NCBI GenBank assembly: GCA_006176705.1
Contig: QRFJ01004965.1
Location: forward strand, 1-64,000
Length of the DNA stretch: 64,000 bases
DNA from: Cocos nucifera
Taxonomy: Eukaryota; Streptophyta; Magnoliopsida; Arecales; Arecaceae
Direction of reading: 5' to 3'
Below, one piece after another: positions 8,571 to 18,963 of this stretch. Made by a program: the position numbers and the translations under genes. Positions within the stretch are counted from its first letter, which is position 1. Every line of letters starts with the position of its first letter. The notes beneath the pieces are model-generated. The model had not been told where the DNA came from, made no database searches, and saw only the letters and a program-made list of their open reading frames with translations.

Positions 8571-10864
8571 TGTTAGATATATGTGCCCTAGAAGCCAGAA
8601 TTGGCTGACACTTGTAATACACTTCTAGGGGCAAAATTATAATTTTGACTAATAATCAATAAAATGGGTTATTTTCTATCACATATGTGTATTTAGTGTC
8701 TGTGATACATCCTTTGAGTTAATGGTAATGATAATTCATATTTTCAAGAGTTGAAAATTTAAGACATGAATAATCATTATTAACTCATAAAATGCTCCCG
8801 ACCATAGGATCATCACGAGGATGGTGATTGATCCGGAAGGTTGGTGTACAATCGCTTCTCTTTAGTAGATGAGTCTTGAGTCTACGGTGTGGAGACACCG
8901 GAGCGAGAGTACAGGTACTCGTTAGAGAACGAGGGCACTGAGCGTGACCACCTCGAGTAGTCATTAGGAAGTCTACCTTCTCGTCAATGACTGACTCGAT
9001 GCTGCAGTAGTGTGTCTGGTTCTTTGACCTGAGGTGCATCGGCAGTTCACCTTGAGGGTGTTATAGTTTGACTACACCATTACTCGGTCTCCTAGCCATA
9101 TGGAACCCTGAGGTGTATGTTGGCTATAGCATGTTCATTGTAGGAACTGGATTGCATCAAGATGGAATCTATCTACCTCGGTGGTAGAGGAGCAGCCCTA
9201 TGATGATCATGAGAATCAAGTCCAGAAGCCCATGGCCATGGCAGAGTGAAATAATAGAAAGAGTTTCTATTTAGATTTTCACATTCGGACTTCGAATCGA
9301 ATGATTACATCATATGACAGAGACTAGGGTTTGACGAGTTCACCTTAACCCTAATCTGATCGGGGCTCAAGATAGAAGAACTTAATCACACAGGTAGCTG
9401 CACCAAGAGGTTCGCATTCAGCTCTGATGGGTTGCCACCATATACTGCTAGGTGTCACTGGTGGATTTTGGGAGCAATTAGAATGATTTAGATGATCGAT
9501 CATTCTAGCTGTTCGAATCAGAAGAGTTCTGATCCATCGAAAGGAGTTTCGATGATGTCGATGATAGAGATCATGACATATCCCATTACCATACAGAACT
9601 GAACCTAACTGGGTCACACACAAACAAGGGTTTGAATCTGGTGATCATCAATTGAACTGATCTAGTTCAATTGATCTGAATGAGATTCAATTAGGTTCAA
9701 GGAAATCGTGCTAGCACTCGATTGAACCTAACGTTCTTCTTTTACTATCATAAATAAGTTGTCCTGACTGAGCCAAAGGAGTTTGTGCTCAATCAGAGGC
9801 CTTCATATGGTCTGACTGGAGGTTGTCCAAGTCAGAAAAGGTTGTCTTATTTTGTAAGACATTACCTGCCATTTTTGGTCACCTGCCATTTCTGTTCTTT
9901 GACTTTGGTCAAAAGTCTACCTTTGACTGGTCAAATGTTGACCATTGACATACTTTGACTTTTGTCCACATGTCATGCACCTATTGGAGAGCTGGTGGGG
10001 GCCTGTCCCCCTGCCAGAACCTGGCAAGGAGGAGGGCGCACGCCACCCTTGGCGTGTGCCCAAGTTGGAGGCGCCCAGGAGTCCCTGTTGGACTAGGGAC
10101 TCCATCTCCTTTTTGGATTCCAATTAGAGTTCTCCTAAGAACCAACTTTGACTGGTCTTAGGCACCCTCTAAGGAGGAATCCAGGGGACTCTATTTCCAC
10201 CAATCAGATTTAGATCTGATTTCACAAAGGGTTGTGATTGGTTGGGAAGAAGAGGAGTTGGATCACAGATAGTCTATAAATAAGACCCTGCGCCCAACTC
10301 AGATTGTGATTGAAAGTTTGAGAAATTGAAACCCCATGCCCCAAGGCTGCCTCTCCCCTCTTCCTCCATGCCAAACCCACCTTCTCCCTCTCCTCTCCAT
10401 GTCCAAAAGGAGTTTTGGACCTTGGTTGGTGCGATCCAGATCAAGAGAAAGGCGACTAAAAGCTAGAAGGCTGCACTGCTGCAAAGGACGACTGCTGATC
10501 TTCGAAAAGAGTTTTGAAGATCCTCCAGATCAGATCCAGATCTGATTTTTGGAGATGTGATAGAGAAGAAGAGGATCTCTAGATCCATCTCGAGTGGATA
10601 CCGGTAGAGGCCAGGCACTTGCGTGGCTAGATCCAGAACCTTCCGCTGCTTACAGGATCATCAACGGGTAATAGGATTACCCACTTCAAGGTAAATTAAA
10701 TCTAATTTAATTTATTTGATTTATTTTAATTTCTAAAATAATAAGAATCAGATCTAAAACATTTCAAATTTGATTAGGATCAAAGAGAAAAACTTTTGAA
10801 ATATATCTCTTGATCCGATTAGATCTGAACGAACCTTGTCCGAGAAATCAGGATTTTCTCTTCA
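8571..10864 (+). repeat. 3' LTR of element A
   Basis: Almost identical to 431-2725, with scattered substitutions and 1-3 bp indels. It ends CTTCA and is followed by the TSD TTATG. W-boxes (9898-9965) and TATA (10275) are conserved; the last W-box is mutated (TTTGTCC). Confidence 0.95.
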
Positions 10865-10886
10865 TTATGTACAGCGAGTTGAGATT
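10865..10886 (+). repeat. E fragment resumed after element A
   Basis: Starts with the right TSD copy TTATG (10865-10869) and continues the E sequence; compare 33256-33277. It ends where the D 5' LTR begins. Confidence 0.6.
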
Positions 10887-13276
10887 TATTAGAAAATGTA
10901 TCCTAAAGTCAATCATCTAGGTTATAGATGGTTGAGCTAAATATAATTTATACTTAAATTTTAATTCAATAAAATTATTATTTTTGTAATTTCATTATTT
11001 TGTGCATCTTCCTGTAATGTACTCCCTATGACGAAGTTCTTAGGACTATTTAGATTTGACAAAGGAGGATTTATCATTTAGTCCTTAAACTAGTGGCGAC
11101 CAAATGATTCATTGTTACCTAGGATGACAATGTCAATCAAGAGTAGGTCATTGTGTGCCATAAGTGTTGGTCGTCCTCTTAACCAAGAAGCATGGTCATG
11201 CTATTATGGCATGTAGGTGAAATGTAGGGGTACATTTCACTGATCGTGACCCAACTACGGAGCTCTCTTCTGCCAAGATTGCTCGCAAAGGATCTGGATA
11301 TATGTGTTCCTTAGACTTGAGATCACCATAGTGACTTGCAAGTAACTCACCGTACTTAGGTACCGACTATCTAAATTTCTAATTCAGTGATAGAAGGCTA
11401 CTAGGTGCAGTCAAGTACTTCGCTTGTTGGTGCATAAGTCAAGATGGGATTGACCCATCCAAGTATTGGAGCAAGTGCATCGCTATATTTTAATTTAGTA
11501 AATCCTTAGTTGGGGTAGTCTATATGATGGATGTTGAATTTTGAAATACAATATAGATGAATTTTTAGAATTGGCAGTTAACCCTAGATCATCCTATGAG
11601 CATCAAGGGGATGAATTATATGATAACCATATGCCATAGGTTCATCATTATTGCATTGTAATTTTTTGACCTATCCAAATGTTAGGTACCATTTCTAGAT
11701 GGTCACATCAATTGGTACAGAAAATTAGTTTCATGCTATCGACTTAGGATTAGAACCTATGGGGTCACATACAATAGGAGTTTCTACCTGATCTGATGGC
11801 TGATTAGGAGTTCCATTGGATTGAAACTCAGTTATTTATTATAGAATTAATTAGCAATTGGATTGCTGATTAGCTCAATTTGATTGAGTGATGAGGAATT
11901 GATCAAGTCAAATTAAATTTGATTCAATTTAGTTGACCTAATCAGATCATGTGATGATCTAATCGCTTAGGAAGATGGATCCTGATTTGATCGGAGGTTG
12001 GACCTAATTAATTTTTAATTTGATTAGAAATTAATTGATTTGGATTAAGCCTAATTTGATTAGGTTTGACCTAATCTAATTGGGTCTAGGGTTATTGGTT
12101 TATTTGAAACCAATTTGAACCAATTCAAAGTAAGTTTGAATTTAAACATCTATCTCCCTATGCAATTGACCTTTAATCCATTCTCCTTCTCAATGCATAT
12201 TGGGAATGTGCATGGGAATTTTTATGCCAAGAAGCCTTTTGTGCCCCTTCTCTTATCTCCTTTTGACTTGGTCCAAGGATTGGATAAATTCAAAGCAAGT
12301 TGAATTTTGAATTCAACTTGATTTCTTAGTGTTTGAAACCACATCTCCCTCTCATCCTTATCTAGTCTCCATGCCTTCTCATCTATTTGATCAGCATTTT
12401 ATTTGTGCACACACAAGAAGGATAGTCCTTCTACATGTTAAACATTGTAATGGGTGATGGAAAGAGATAAGGAGTCCTCCTGAATTTTGAATTCAATCGA
12501 ATTGATTGAAACAAGTTCAACCAAACCTATTATTATCCTCCCATGCATTGACGCCTATTAAAAAAAGGATTTTTTGGGCGTGCATAAGAGGGATGCCTGG
12601 GGAATGCATGGGCATATGTGAGGTTTCATGAGGGATTTTTGTAAGATAGAAATTAGAGAAGGAACATCTCTTTTCGCATGAGATAGGAGAGTGTCAAGAT
12701 CCTTATCAGTGTGTGCTGAAATCATAGAGTTGGGACTCAAGGTTTTGGGTGGAGAGTTTGAGCACTGTGAGCAAAAATTCTCCATCAGTTTTTTTTTTCC
12801 ACCACCATCTTGTCATCCTCTATAGAGTTTTCTGATCTTCTAGAGCATCTGAATGTTTGAGAGAAGTTCATCGATTGGATCGACGAAGATCAACCATCAA
12901 AGATCCTGATGAGGAGCTAGTACTCCGGAGGGGCTGATCAGGACCAAGGGCTTTGTATGGACTCACCATAGAGGCTGGATGCATGTGTGGCTGTAGCACG
13001 ATGGGAGAGCATCTTTCAGTGGATGTAGATTATGGTGATCATCTACCCGCGCATAGATACTATGTTTCGAATATAGATTGGTCAGCAAATATGATTTGCT
13101 GATTGAAAGCATTTTATTTTTCTAATGCATATTAACATATCAAAAATCTTGAGTAGGGTTTTATGATTAGAACATATCATGCGTAGAATTAACTTTAGAT
13201 TAATTCTGCTTCTACTATTAGTAATTTTTGAAAAAGTTTCGAAAGGCATGTCCAAAACCCTAGTAGGTTTCGTTCA
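10887..13276 (+). repeat. 5' LTR of element D
   Basis: Matches 30575-32972 along its length, for example the region around 'gaaattaattggtttggattaagc' and the ending ...GGTTTCGTTCA before the primer site. The start is taken by comparison with the 3' copy after its polypurine tract. No convincing TATA box was picked out. Similar LTRs occur in C (35879, 49442), F (50396) and H (63310). Confidence 0.85.
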
Positions 13277-13420
13277 ATTGGTATTAGAGAAAAGGTTGCT
13301 CGACATGCTTAATATGTAAATTAGAAAGATTTAATGTGTAACATAATGATGACATGGACTGTAGGTTGTCCTGCTGTAAGGTTTATTCCTTATAGTGGAG
13401 AGGTTGTCTTAGTACGTTGT
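13277..13420 (+). other. Primer site and first piece of D leader
   Basis: TGGTATTAGAGA at 13279-13290 is a Met-tRNA primer site with a C-to-T and a C-to-A change. Then comes leader with a small TAAGG/CCTTA hairpin near 13377-13394. The related C leader has two similar hairpins (44970, 45175). G1 interrupts at 13420. Confidence 0.75.
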
Positions 13421-14355
13421 TGTTGGTGCAGAATTTGGTTATCGCCGGATCTAGCTGGTGCGGAGGAGGACGAGGTCACCATCGGAGACCTGCAAAATAA
13501 AGTCCTATTTCGAGCCGGTGGGCAAGGCTCCCGTAAGACTCTCCGACGATCAAGTCAGCTCTTCTGGCCAACAGAAATGGAGTGCTCTGAAATGAGTTCG
13601 GTAGAGTTTAGAGGAGGAGAGGAGAGCATAGAGCCTAAAGTAAGCATATTTAGAGTGTCCCTTTTTATAGACGAAGCTTGTAGCGGGTTGATGCTGATAG
13701 CTGCAGCTGCCTCAGTGGGCCGCTCGAGATCTGATGGAGTCAGTCACGAAGGAAGGTTTTGTCTATAGCACCACCTGCAACTGATTGATTGTGACAGCCA
13801 TCGTTGCCTGGTAGCGGGTCGCTGTCATCTGCAGTGGATTGATGGCGACCGTTCATTAGGATTTAATAGTCATAGCTATGAGAAAGCAGGCATTGCTTGG
13901 TGGACTTCAGCATATATCGATTCCATAGGAGTTCAAACTCTTAAAGGAGATATGTCTGATGGGATTATCCAGGAGCAATCCACTGGAGGAATCCAATTGA
14001 GGGAGAAGTCCTGGAGAAGTTCGGCCGAAAGGAAAGCTTAAAAGAAGTTTGGCTCCCATAGGCATCCGACTGGAGGGATGTGGAGAGAGTTCGGCTCTCG
14101 TAGGAGTCCGACTAGAGCTCGACAACTAAGGAGTTCAGTATGCTGAAGAAGTTCGACAAAGACCAGGCTGACTAAAGGAGTTCTATGGAGTTCGGTCTAC
14201 AGAAGGAGCTCGGCAGGGACCAGGCAGGCTGAAGGAGATCAACTGACTGAAAGAGTTTGGTTAAAACTCGTCTGCTAAAGCTCTTCCATGGCTACCGATA
14301 GCGTTAGGCTGAGCATTGAACAGAACTTTGGCAGGAGAGGGGTTCATCCCCAATA
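13421..14355 (-). repeat. 3' LTR of G1
   Basis: 935 bp, homologous to 17399-18362 and, inverted, to 18964-20127 and 24796-25985. The + strand begins TGTTGGTGCAGAATTTGG and ends CCCCAATA. A minus-strand TATA motif lies at 13662-13669. It contains only a few copies of the roughly 45-bp minisatellite that lengthens the G2 LTRs. Confidence 0.85.
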
Positions 14356-14376
14356 ATAGTCCCCCCCCACTCCTGA
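14356..14376 (-). other. Polypurine tract of G1
   Basis: On the minus strand a G-rich run (eight C on the + strand at 14361-14368) lies just before the 3' LTR. G2 has the same tract at 24781-24795. Confidence 0.75.
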
Positions 14377-14639
14377 GTTTGAAACTCGAAGAAAGGGAGT
14401 GCAAAAAAGATGACTGTCGAAGTCCTCTTCTGGGCTTCGTGCCGATTAGAGTTGAAGCTTGGGGGAGATCTCATCTCTAGCCAAAATTGATGTTGAAGTT
14501 GAAGCTTGAAAAAGATCTCATCTCTAGCCGAGGTTGAAGTAGACCTTGTCTCCTACGATTAAGGTCGGAGGTTGAGCACCTCAGGGGCGATATTGTCCCT
14601 AGCAATCGAGACTGACTCAGGGGAGATCCTATCTTCTAT
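14377..14639 (-). other. G1 spacer between array and 3' LTR
   Basis: No gene. It contains degenerate array-like units ('gagatctcatctctagcc' type), so the tandem array fades into this stretch. Confidence 0.5.
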
Positions 14640-16200
14640 AGCTGAGGTTAATATGGACGGTCGGGAGAGATCTGACCTCTAACCAAGGTTGACTCGGATG
14701 CTCGGGAGAGATCTTATCTCTAACTGAGGTTGACATGGTTGCTCGGGAGAGATCTTATCTCCTACAGCCGAGGTTGGCCCAGACCCTTAGGGGAGATCTT
14801 ATCTCCTACAGCCGAGGTTCATGCGGGCGCTCAAGGGAGATCTTATCTCCTGCAGCTGAGGTTGGCCCGAACCCTCGGGGGAGATCTTATCTCTTGCAGT
14901 CGAGGTTGTTGTGGGGTGCTCGGGGGAGATCTTATCTCTTGCAGCCGAGGTTGATGTGGGCACTCGAGGAAGATCTTATCTCCTGCAGTCAAAGGTTGGC
15001 CCGGACCCTCGAGGGAGATCTTATCTCCTACGGCCGAGGTTATCTCAGACCCTCGGGGGAGATCTTATCTCCTGCGATCGAGGTCGGCCTGGACCCTCGG
15101 GGGAGATCTTATCTGCTACAGCAAGGTTGCCTTGGGGAAGATCTTATCTCCTACAACCAAGGTTGATGCACGCACTCAGAGGAGATCTTATCTTCTATAG
15201 TCGAGATTGGCCCAGACTCTCAGGGAGAGATCTTATCTTCTAACGGTCGAGGTTGTTATGGGTGCTCAGGAGAGATCTTATCTCTTACAGTCGAGCTCGG
15301 CCCGGACCCTCGGGGGAGATCTTATCTCCTGCAGCCGAGGTTACCTCAGGGGAGATCTCATCTCGTACAGCCGAGGTTTGATGCAAGTGCTTGGGGAAGA
15401 TCTTATATCCAGCAGCCGAGGTTGGCCAGAGCCTCGGGGGAGATATTAATCTCCTACAGTCGAGGTTGATGCGGATGCTTGGGGGGAGATCTTATCTCCT
15501 ACACATCCGAGGTTGGCCCGGACCCTTGGGGAGATCTTATCTCCTATGGCCGAGGTTGTTGCGGGTGCTCGGGGGAGATATTATCTACTATAGCCAAGGT
15601 CGGTCTGGACCCTCGGGGAGATCTTATCTCCTGCAGTCGAGGTTGTTGCGGGCGCTCGAGGAAGATCTTATCTCCTATAGTCGAGGTCGGCTTAGACCCT
15701 CAGGGGAGATCTTATCTCCTATTGCTGAGATTGTTGCGGGCACTCAGGGGAGATCTTATCTCCTGCAGCCGAAGTTGGCCCAGACCCTCGGAGGAGATCT
15801 TATCTAGCCCTTATGGTCGAGGTTGATGTGGGCGCTCGGAGGAGATCTTATCTCCTGCAGTCGAGGTTGGCCCGGACCTTCGGGGGAGATCTTATCTCCT
15901 ACGGTCGAGGTTATTACAGGCACTCGGGAGGAGATCTTATCTCCTACAGCCAACGTTGGCCCGAACCCTCAGGGGGGATCTTATTTTCTACGACCGAGGT
16001 TGCCTCGGAGGAGATCTTATCTCCTATAGCCGAGGTTGATGTGGGTACTCGGAGGAGATCTTATCTCCTACGGTCGAGTTTGATACGAGAGCTCGGGAGA
16101 GATCTTATCTCCTACGATCGAGGTTGTCTTGGAGGAGATCTTGTCTTCTATAGCCAAGGTTGCCTTGGGGTAGATCTCGTCTCCTGCAGTCGAGACTAAA
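14640..16200 (-). repeat. Tandem array of about 44-bp units, G1
   Basis: About 35 units of 41-45 bp. Successive GATCTTATC positions at 14710, 14751, 14795, 14839, 14883 and 14928 show the period directly. Each unit carries a BglII site (AGATCT) in the imperfect palindrome GGAGATCTTATCTCC. Two unit types, 'gttggcccggaccctc' and 'gttgatgcgggcgctc', tend to alternate, giving a loose 88-bp higher-order repeat. The few stops leave long open frames in all three + strand phases, but these are the same unit read in three frames, antisense to the element, and not a gene. Satellite-like arrays between pol and the 3' LTR are known in Tat elements. Confidence 0.92.
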
Positions 16201-16339
16201 GAACTTTGACTCGCTCATGTTAGGATGAGGTTCTCCTCCTGTTCCTAATACAACCACTATTGACTGCTTCCTCCCTATTATCACATAGTTTTGCACCCAA
16301 AAATAATATTATTAAAATGGAAGAACTTTACTGAAGGAA
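16201..16339 (-). other. G1 linker between pol tail and array
   Basis: Contains one copy (16205-16255, reversed) of the unit that is tripled at 22096-22385 in G2 ('gttctcctcctgttcctaa'). No coding signal. Confidence 0.5.
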
Positions 16340-17254
16340 AGTTACTAGTAGCACATCTCCAGATTTTCTATGCTTCAGGGTCGTGTGGGCGTTGTTCCTC
16401 CAAGTTTCCTCGGGCGATAAGTTTTAGGCCGGACGATCTTCTCTATCTCATGCTGGCTTTCTCAATTTGGAGCAAGCTTCTCTTGGCTTTGATGCTAGGA
16501 GATGACAGTCCATCGAAGTACCAGGCCCCAGAGATAGCATCTATGATGTCGGGAGGCAGCCAATCTCCTTGTCGTTCCTCCCTCATTAGTGGTTCTAGCT
16601 TCTGGGGGGAGGACTTCTTCGCATCCTTCCATTGGGGCTTTCTTGATGACGAGCTGAAGGAGTTCGGGCCTTGCTTGTGCTGGGGAGGTCGTGAGCATAG
16701 CCAAACTTTATTCCGCCCTCCTGTTAAACCTTCTGGGGGAGAACTTCATGCCTCTTTGTCAGGGCTTCCTTGATGACGAGCTCGAGGGAGAGTTTGGGGG
16801 CCTCGCTCATGCCGAACTTCATTCCACCCTCTTGTGAAATCTTTGTCGGGACTTCCTTGATGATGAGCTTGAGTGAGAGTTCGGCCTCACTTGCACTGGG
16901 GGAGGTCGTGAGCATGGCCGAACTTCATTCCGCCTCCTGTGAAACATTCTAGGGGAGAACTTCTACTCTCTATTTCTCCTTCCTAAGGGCGATTGGTATG
17001 CTACGTCAAATGTTTTTCCTTAAGATCGATTCCTAGCATTCTGATGATGGGTTTGCTGGTAAAGTCACCATCGGAGGCTGTCGCATGGCCTGCATTATCT
17101 CAGCGATGTCACAAACCAACTGGATGAGCAGGTTGAACTACTACGCATCTATGGTGGCTTTAGGTGGAACCTAGATTGTCGGGGTTGAAGCAGGAGCAGA
17201 TGGACCTAGCATGGAGGTCATCGATCGTTGAGTCGAAGCTCTCTTGGGAGGCAT
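16340..17254 (-). pseudogene. gag: Gag N-terminus joined to gag C-terminus and pol tail, G1
   Basis: Begins MPPKRAS at 17254 on the minus strand, like G2 (MPPRRAS), and runs with stops to about 17030. The capsid domain is missing. From about 16965 down to 16600 lies a three-fold repeat of gag C-terminal sequence. At about 16535-16511 the gag end meets the terminal part of pol: GAWYF then KAKRSLLQIEKAS, a decayed form of the end-of-pol region seen in G2. Nothing between protease and the integrase C-terminus remains. It cannot supply enzymes; any mobility would need a partner. Stops and shifts show it is no longer a working gag. Confidence 0.65.
16620..16965 (-). repeat. Three imperfect ~110-bp tandem copies inside the G1 gag remnant
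   Basis: 'cttgatgacgagct' recurs at about 16640, 16769 and 16857, each followed by a 'gccgaacttcattcc'-like block. G2 has this segment once (21370-21445). It is therefore a local amplification in G1. Confidence 0.75.
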
Positions 17255-17398
17255 TCTTTCTCAGAAAAGAACTCTGAGAGGAAGTAGAGAGATCTTCGGA
17301 GAGGAAAGAGAGAAATCATCGCTGAGCACTCGTTTAAGAACAAGGGAGCCTCAAGAACACCTCAAGAACAGAGGAAGCCCTTCCTCTAGTGCCAAATC
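17255..17398 (-). other. G1 leader with primer binding site
   Basis: On the minus strand TTGGCACTAGAGGAAGGG (17378-17395) follows the LTR end by three bases. G2 has TTGACGCTAGAGGAAGGG in the same place. The starting TTGG and conserved length suit a gypsy primer site; the tRNA was not identified. Confidence 0.65.
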
Positions 17399-18362
17399 TG
17401 TTGGTGTAGAATTTGGTGGTCGTTGGATCCAATTGGAGTGGAGGAGGATGAGGTCATCATTAGAGACCTACAAAATAATGTTCCCATCCGAAGTCGGTGG
17501 GGTGGCTCCGGCAGGACCCTCTGACGATCAAGTCAGCTCTTCTGGCCAATAGAAATGGAGTGCTCTAAAATGAGTTCGGCAGAGTTTAGAGGAGGAGAGG
17601 AGAGCTTAGAGCCTAGAGTAAGCATATTTAGAGGATCCCTTTTTATAGGCGGAGCTTGTAGTGGATTGATGATGGCAGTTGCAGCTACCTGACAGTGGGC
17701 CGCTCGAGGTTTGACAGAGTCAGTCATGGAGGGAGGCACCGTCTGTAGCACCACCTGCAACTGACTAATTACGATAGCCATCACCGTCTGGTAGTGGATT
17801 GCTGTCGCTTGCAGTGGACTGATGGCGACCGTTCATTGAGATTTAATGATCGTAGCTATGAGAAAGCAAGCATTGGTTGGTGGACTTCGGCATATATCGA
17901 TTTCATAAGAGTTCGGACTCCTGAAGGGGATATGTTTGATGGGATTATCCGAGAGCAATCTGCTGGAGGAATCCAACTGAGGGAGAAGTCCTGGAGAAGT
18001 TCGGCCGAAAGAAAAGCTCCGAAGGAGTTTGACTCCCGTAGGCATCTGACTGGAGGGACGTAGAGAGAGTTCGGCTCTTGTGGGAGTTTGACTGGAGCTT
18101 AGCGGTTGAGGAGTTCTATGGAGTTTGGTAGGCTAAAAAAGTGCGGCAGGCTGAAAAAGTTCAGCAAAGATCAGGCTGGCTGAAGGAGTTCTACGGAGTT
18201 CGGCCAATTGAAGGAGTTCCGTAGGGACCATGCAGGCTGAGGAGATCGACCAGTTGAAAGAGTTTGGCTAAAACTCATCCGCTGAAGCTCTTCCATGGCT
18301 ACCAATTGCATTTGGCTGAGCATCGAACTGGACTTCGGCAGGAGAGGGATTTATCCCCATTA
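17399..18362 (-). repeat. 5' LTR of G1
   Basis: 964 bp, pairs with 13421-14355. A minus-strand TATA motif lies at 17641-17647. Its outer end (18362) is 601 bp from the outer end of the G2 5' LTR, in opposite orientation. Confidence 0.85.
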
Positions 18363-18963
18363 GTTGCAATTTATAACTTTGATCATAAAAATTTTAGATG
18401 ATATCTAATGAATTTTTATGATTTGTTTTGAATTGGTTTTAATCTAAATTTTATCATGAATTTATGTTTAAATTAGATCTAAATATTTCATATTTTTTAT
18501 GTAATGTACATAGGATTAGATTAAACCTGAACAAAATCTTATGAAGAAACTATTCGCTGGTCGAGTCGGATGTCCTAGGGATTGAGCCAGCCAGTGTGCC
18601 AACTTGAAATGGTCTGCGGCCTTCTTTTCGGGCTGGCTTGGCTAGGAATTAAGCCAGCTTAGCTTTTGTTTGGATTGGCTCGGAGGGGATCAAAGCCAAC
18701 TCGATGGAATGTTGGCTTTTTGGGCTTTTGCTTGAGCTGACTGTCTCAAAAATCGAGCCAGCTTGGCTCTTACTCAAGCCAGCTTGAATAGGATCCAAGC
18801 CAGCTCGACTGAGAAGTAGATTGAATTTTTTTACTGGCTATTTTTAATTGAATAAACCTACAACTAGTGCTTGTTTGTGAAATAAGCTGATCCATTTTTT
18901 AAATGAGTCAATCTATTTAGTGAAATAGTGCTAGGTTGTAAAGATCCTTTCAAAATTAAAAGT
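18363..18963 (+). other. Second piece of D leader, with a GCCAGC-rich patch
   Basis: Unique DNA between G1 and G2. No gene. 18590-18810 holds many AGCCAGC/GCTGGCT and AGCCAACT motifs in both orientations, unlike the rest of the AT-rich leader. AAAGT at 18959-18963 is the left TSD of G2. Confidence 0.55.

Larger units (their letters stand above)
431..10864 (+). mobile_element. Element A: full-length Ty1/copia LTR retrotransposon
   Basis: A 10.4-kb element with every structural landmark: two nearly identical LTRs (about 2.29 kb, TG...CA), a 5-bp TSD, a Met-tRNA primer site, a long leader, gag, protease, integrase, RT, RNase H in copia order, and a polypurine tract. The near-identity of the LTRs and the intact TSD indicate a recent insertion. 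The reading frame is nevertheless broken by one in-frame TGA in gag and several 1-base frameshifts, some of which may be sequencing errors. It sits in E DNA, and the related E copy at 33256 shows the unoccupied site. The copia lineage (Tork or Angela-like) was not resolved. Confidence 0.95.
13421..18362 (-). mobile_element. Element G1: non-autonomous Ty3/gypsy-type element, inverted
   Basis: Reads right to left: 5' LTR 17399-18362, primer site 17378-17395, degenerate gag start at 17254, gag-tail/pol-tail remnant, tandem array 16200-14640, polypurine tract and 3' LTR 13421-14355. Flanks GTTGT (13416-13420) and GTTGC (18363-18367) fit a diverged 5-bp TSD. There is no protease, RT, RNase H or integrase core. 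It shares its gag/pol-tail junction and array family with G2, so both belong to one internally deleted lineage, Tat/RIRE2-like by gag. Confidence 0.82.

Noticed and set aside
13334..13768. Open frame of 144 codons at the D leader/G1 boundary
   Set aside because: Spans the leader and the inverted G1 LTR; no codon or domain signal and not conserved at 17399.
14735..16199. Long open frames across the G1 array on the + strand, up to about 143 codons
   Set aside because: They are one ~44-bp unit read in three phases, antisense to the element, with no start context or domain. The lack of stops is a by-product of the unit sequence.
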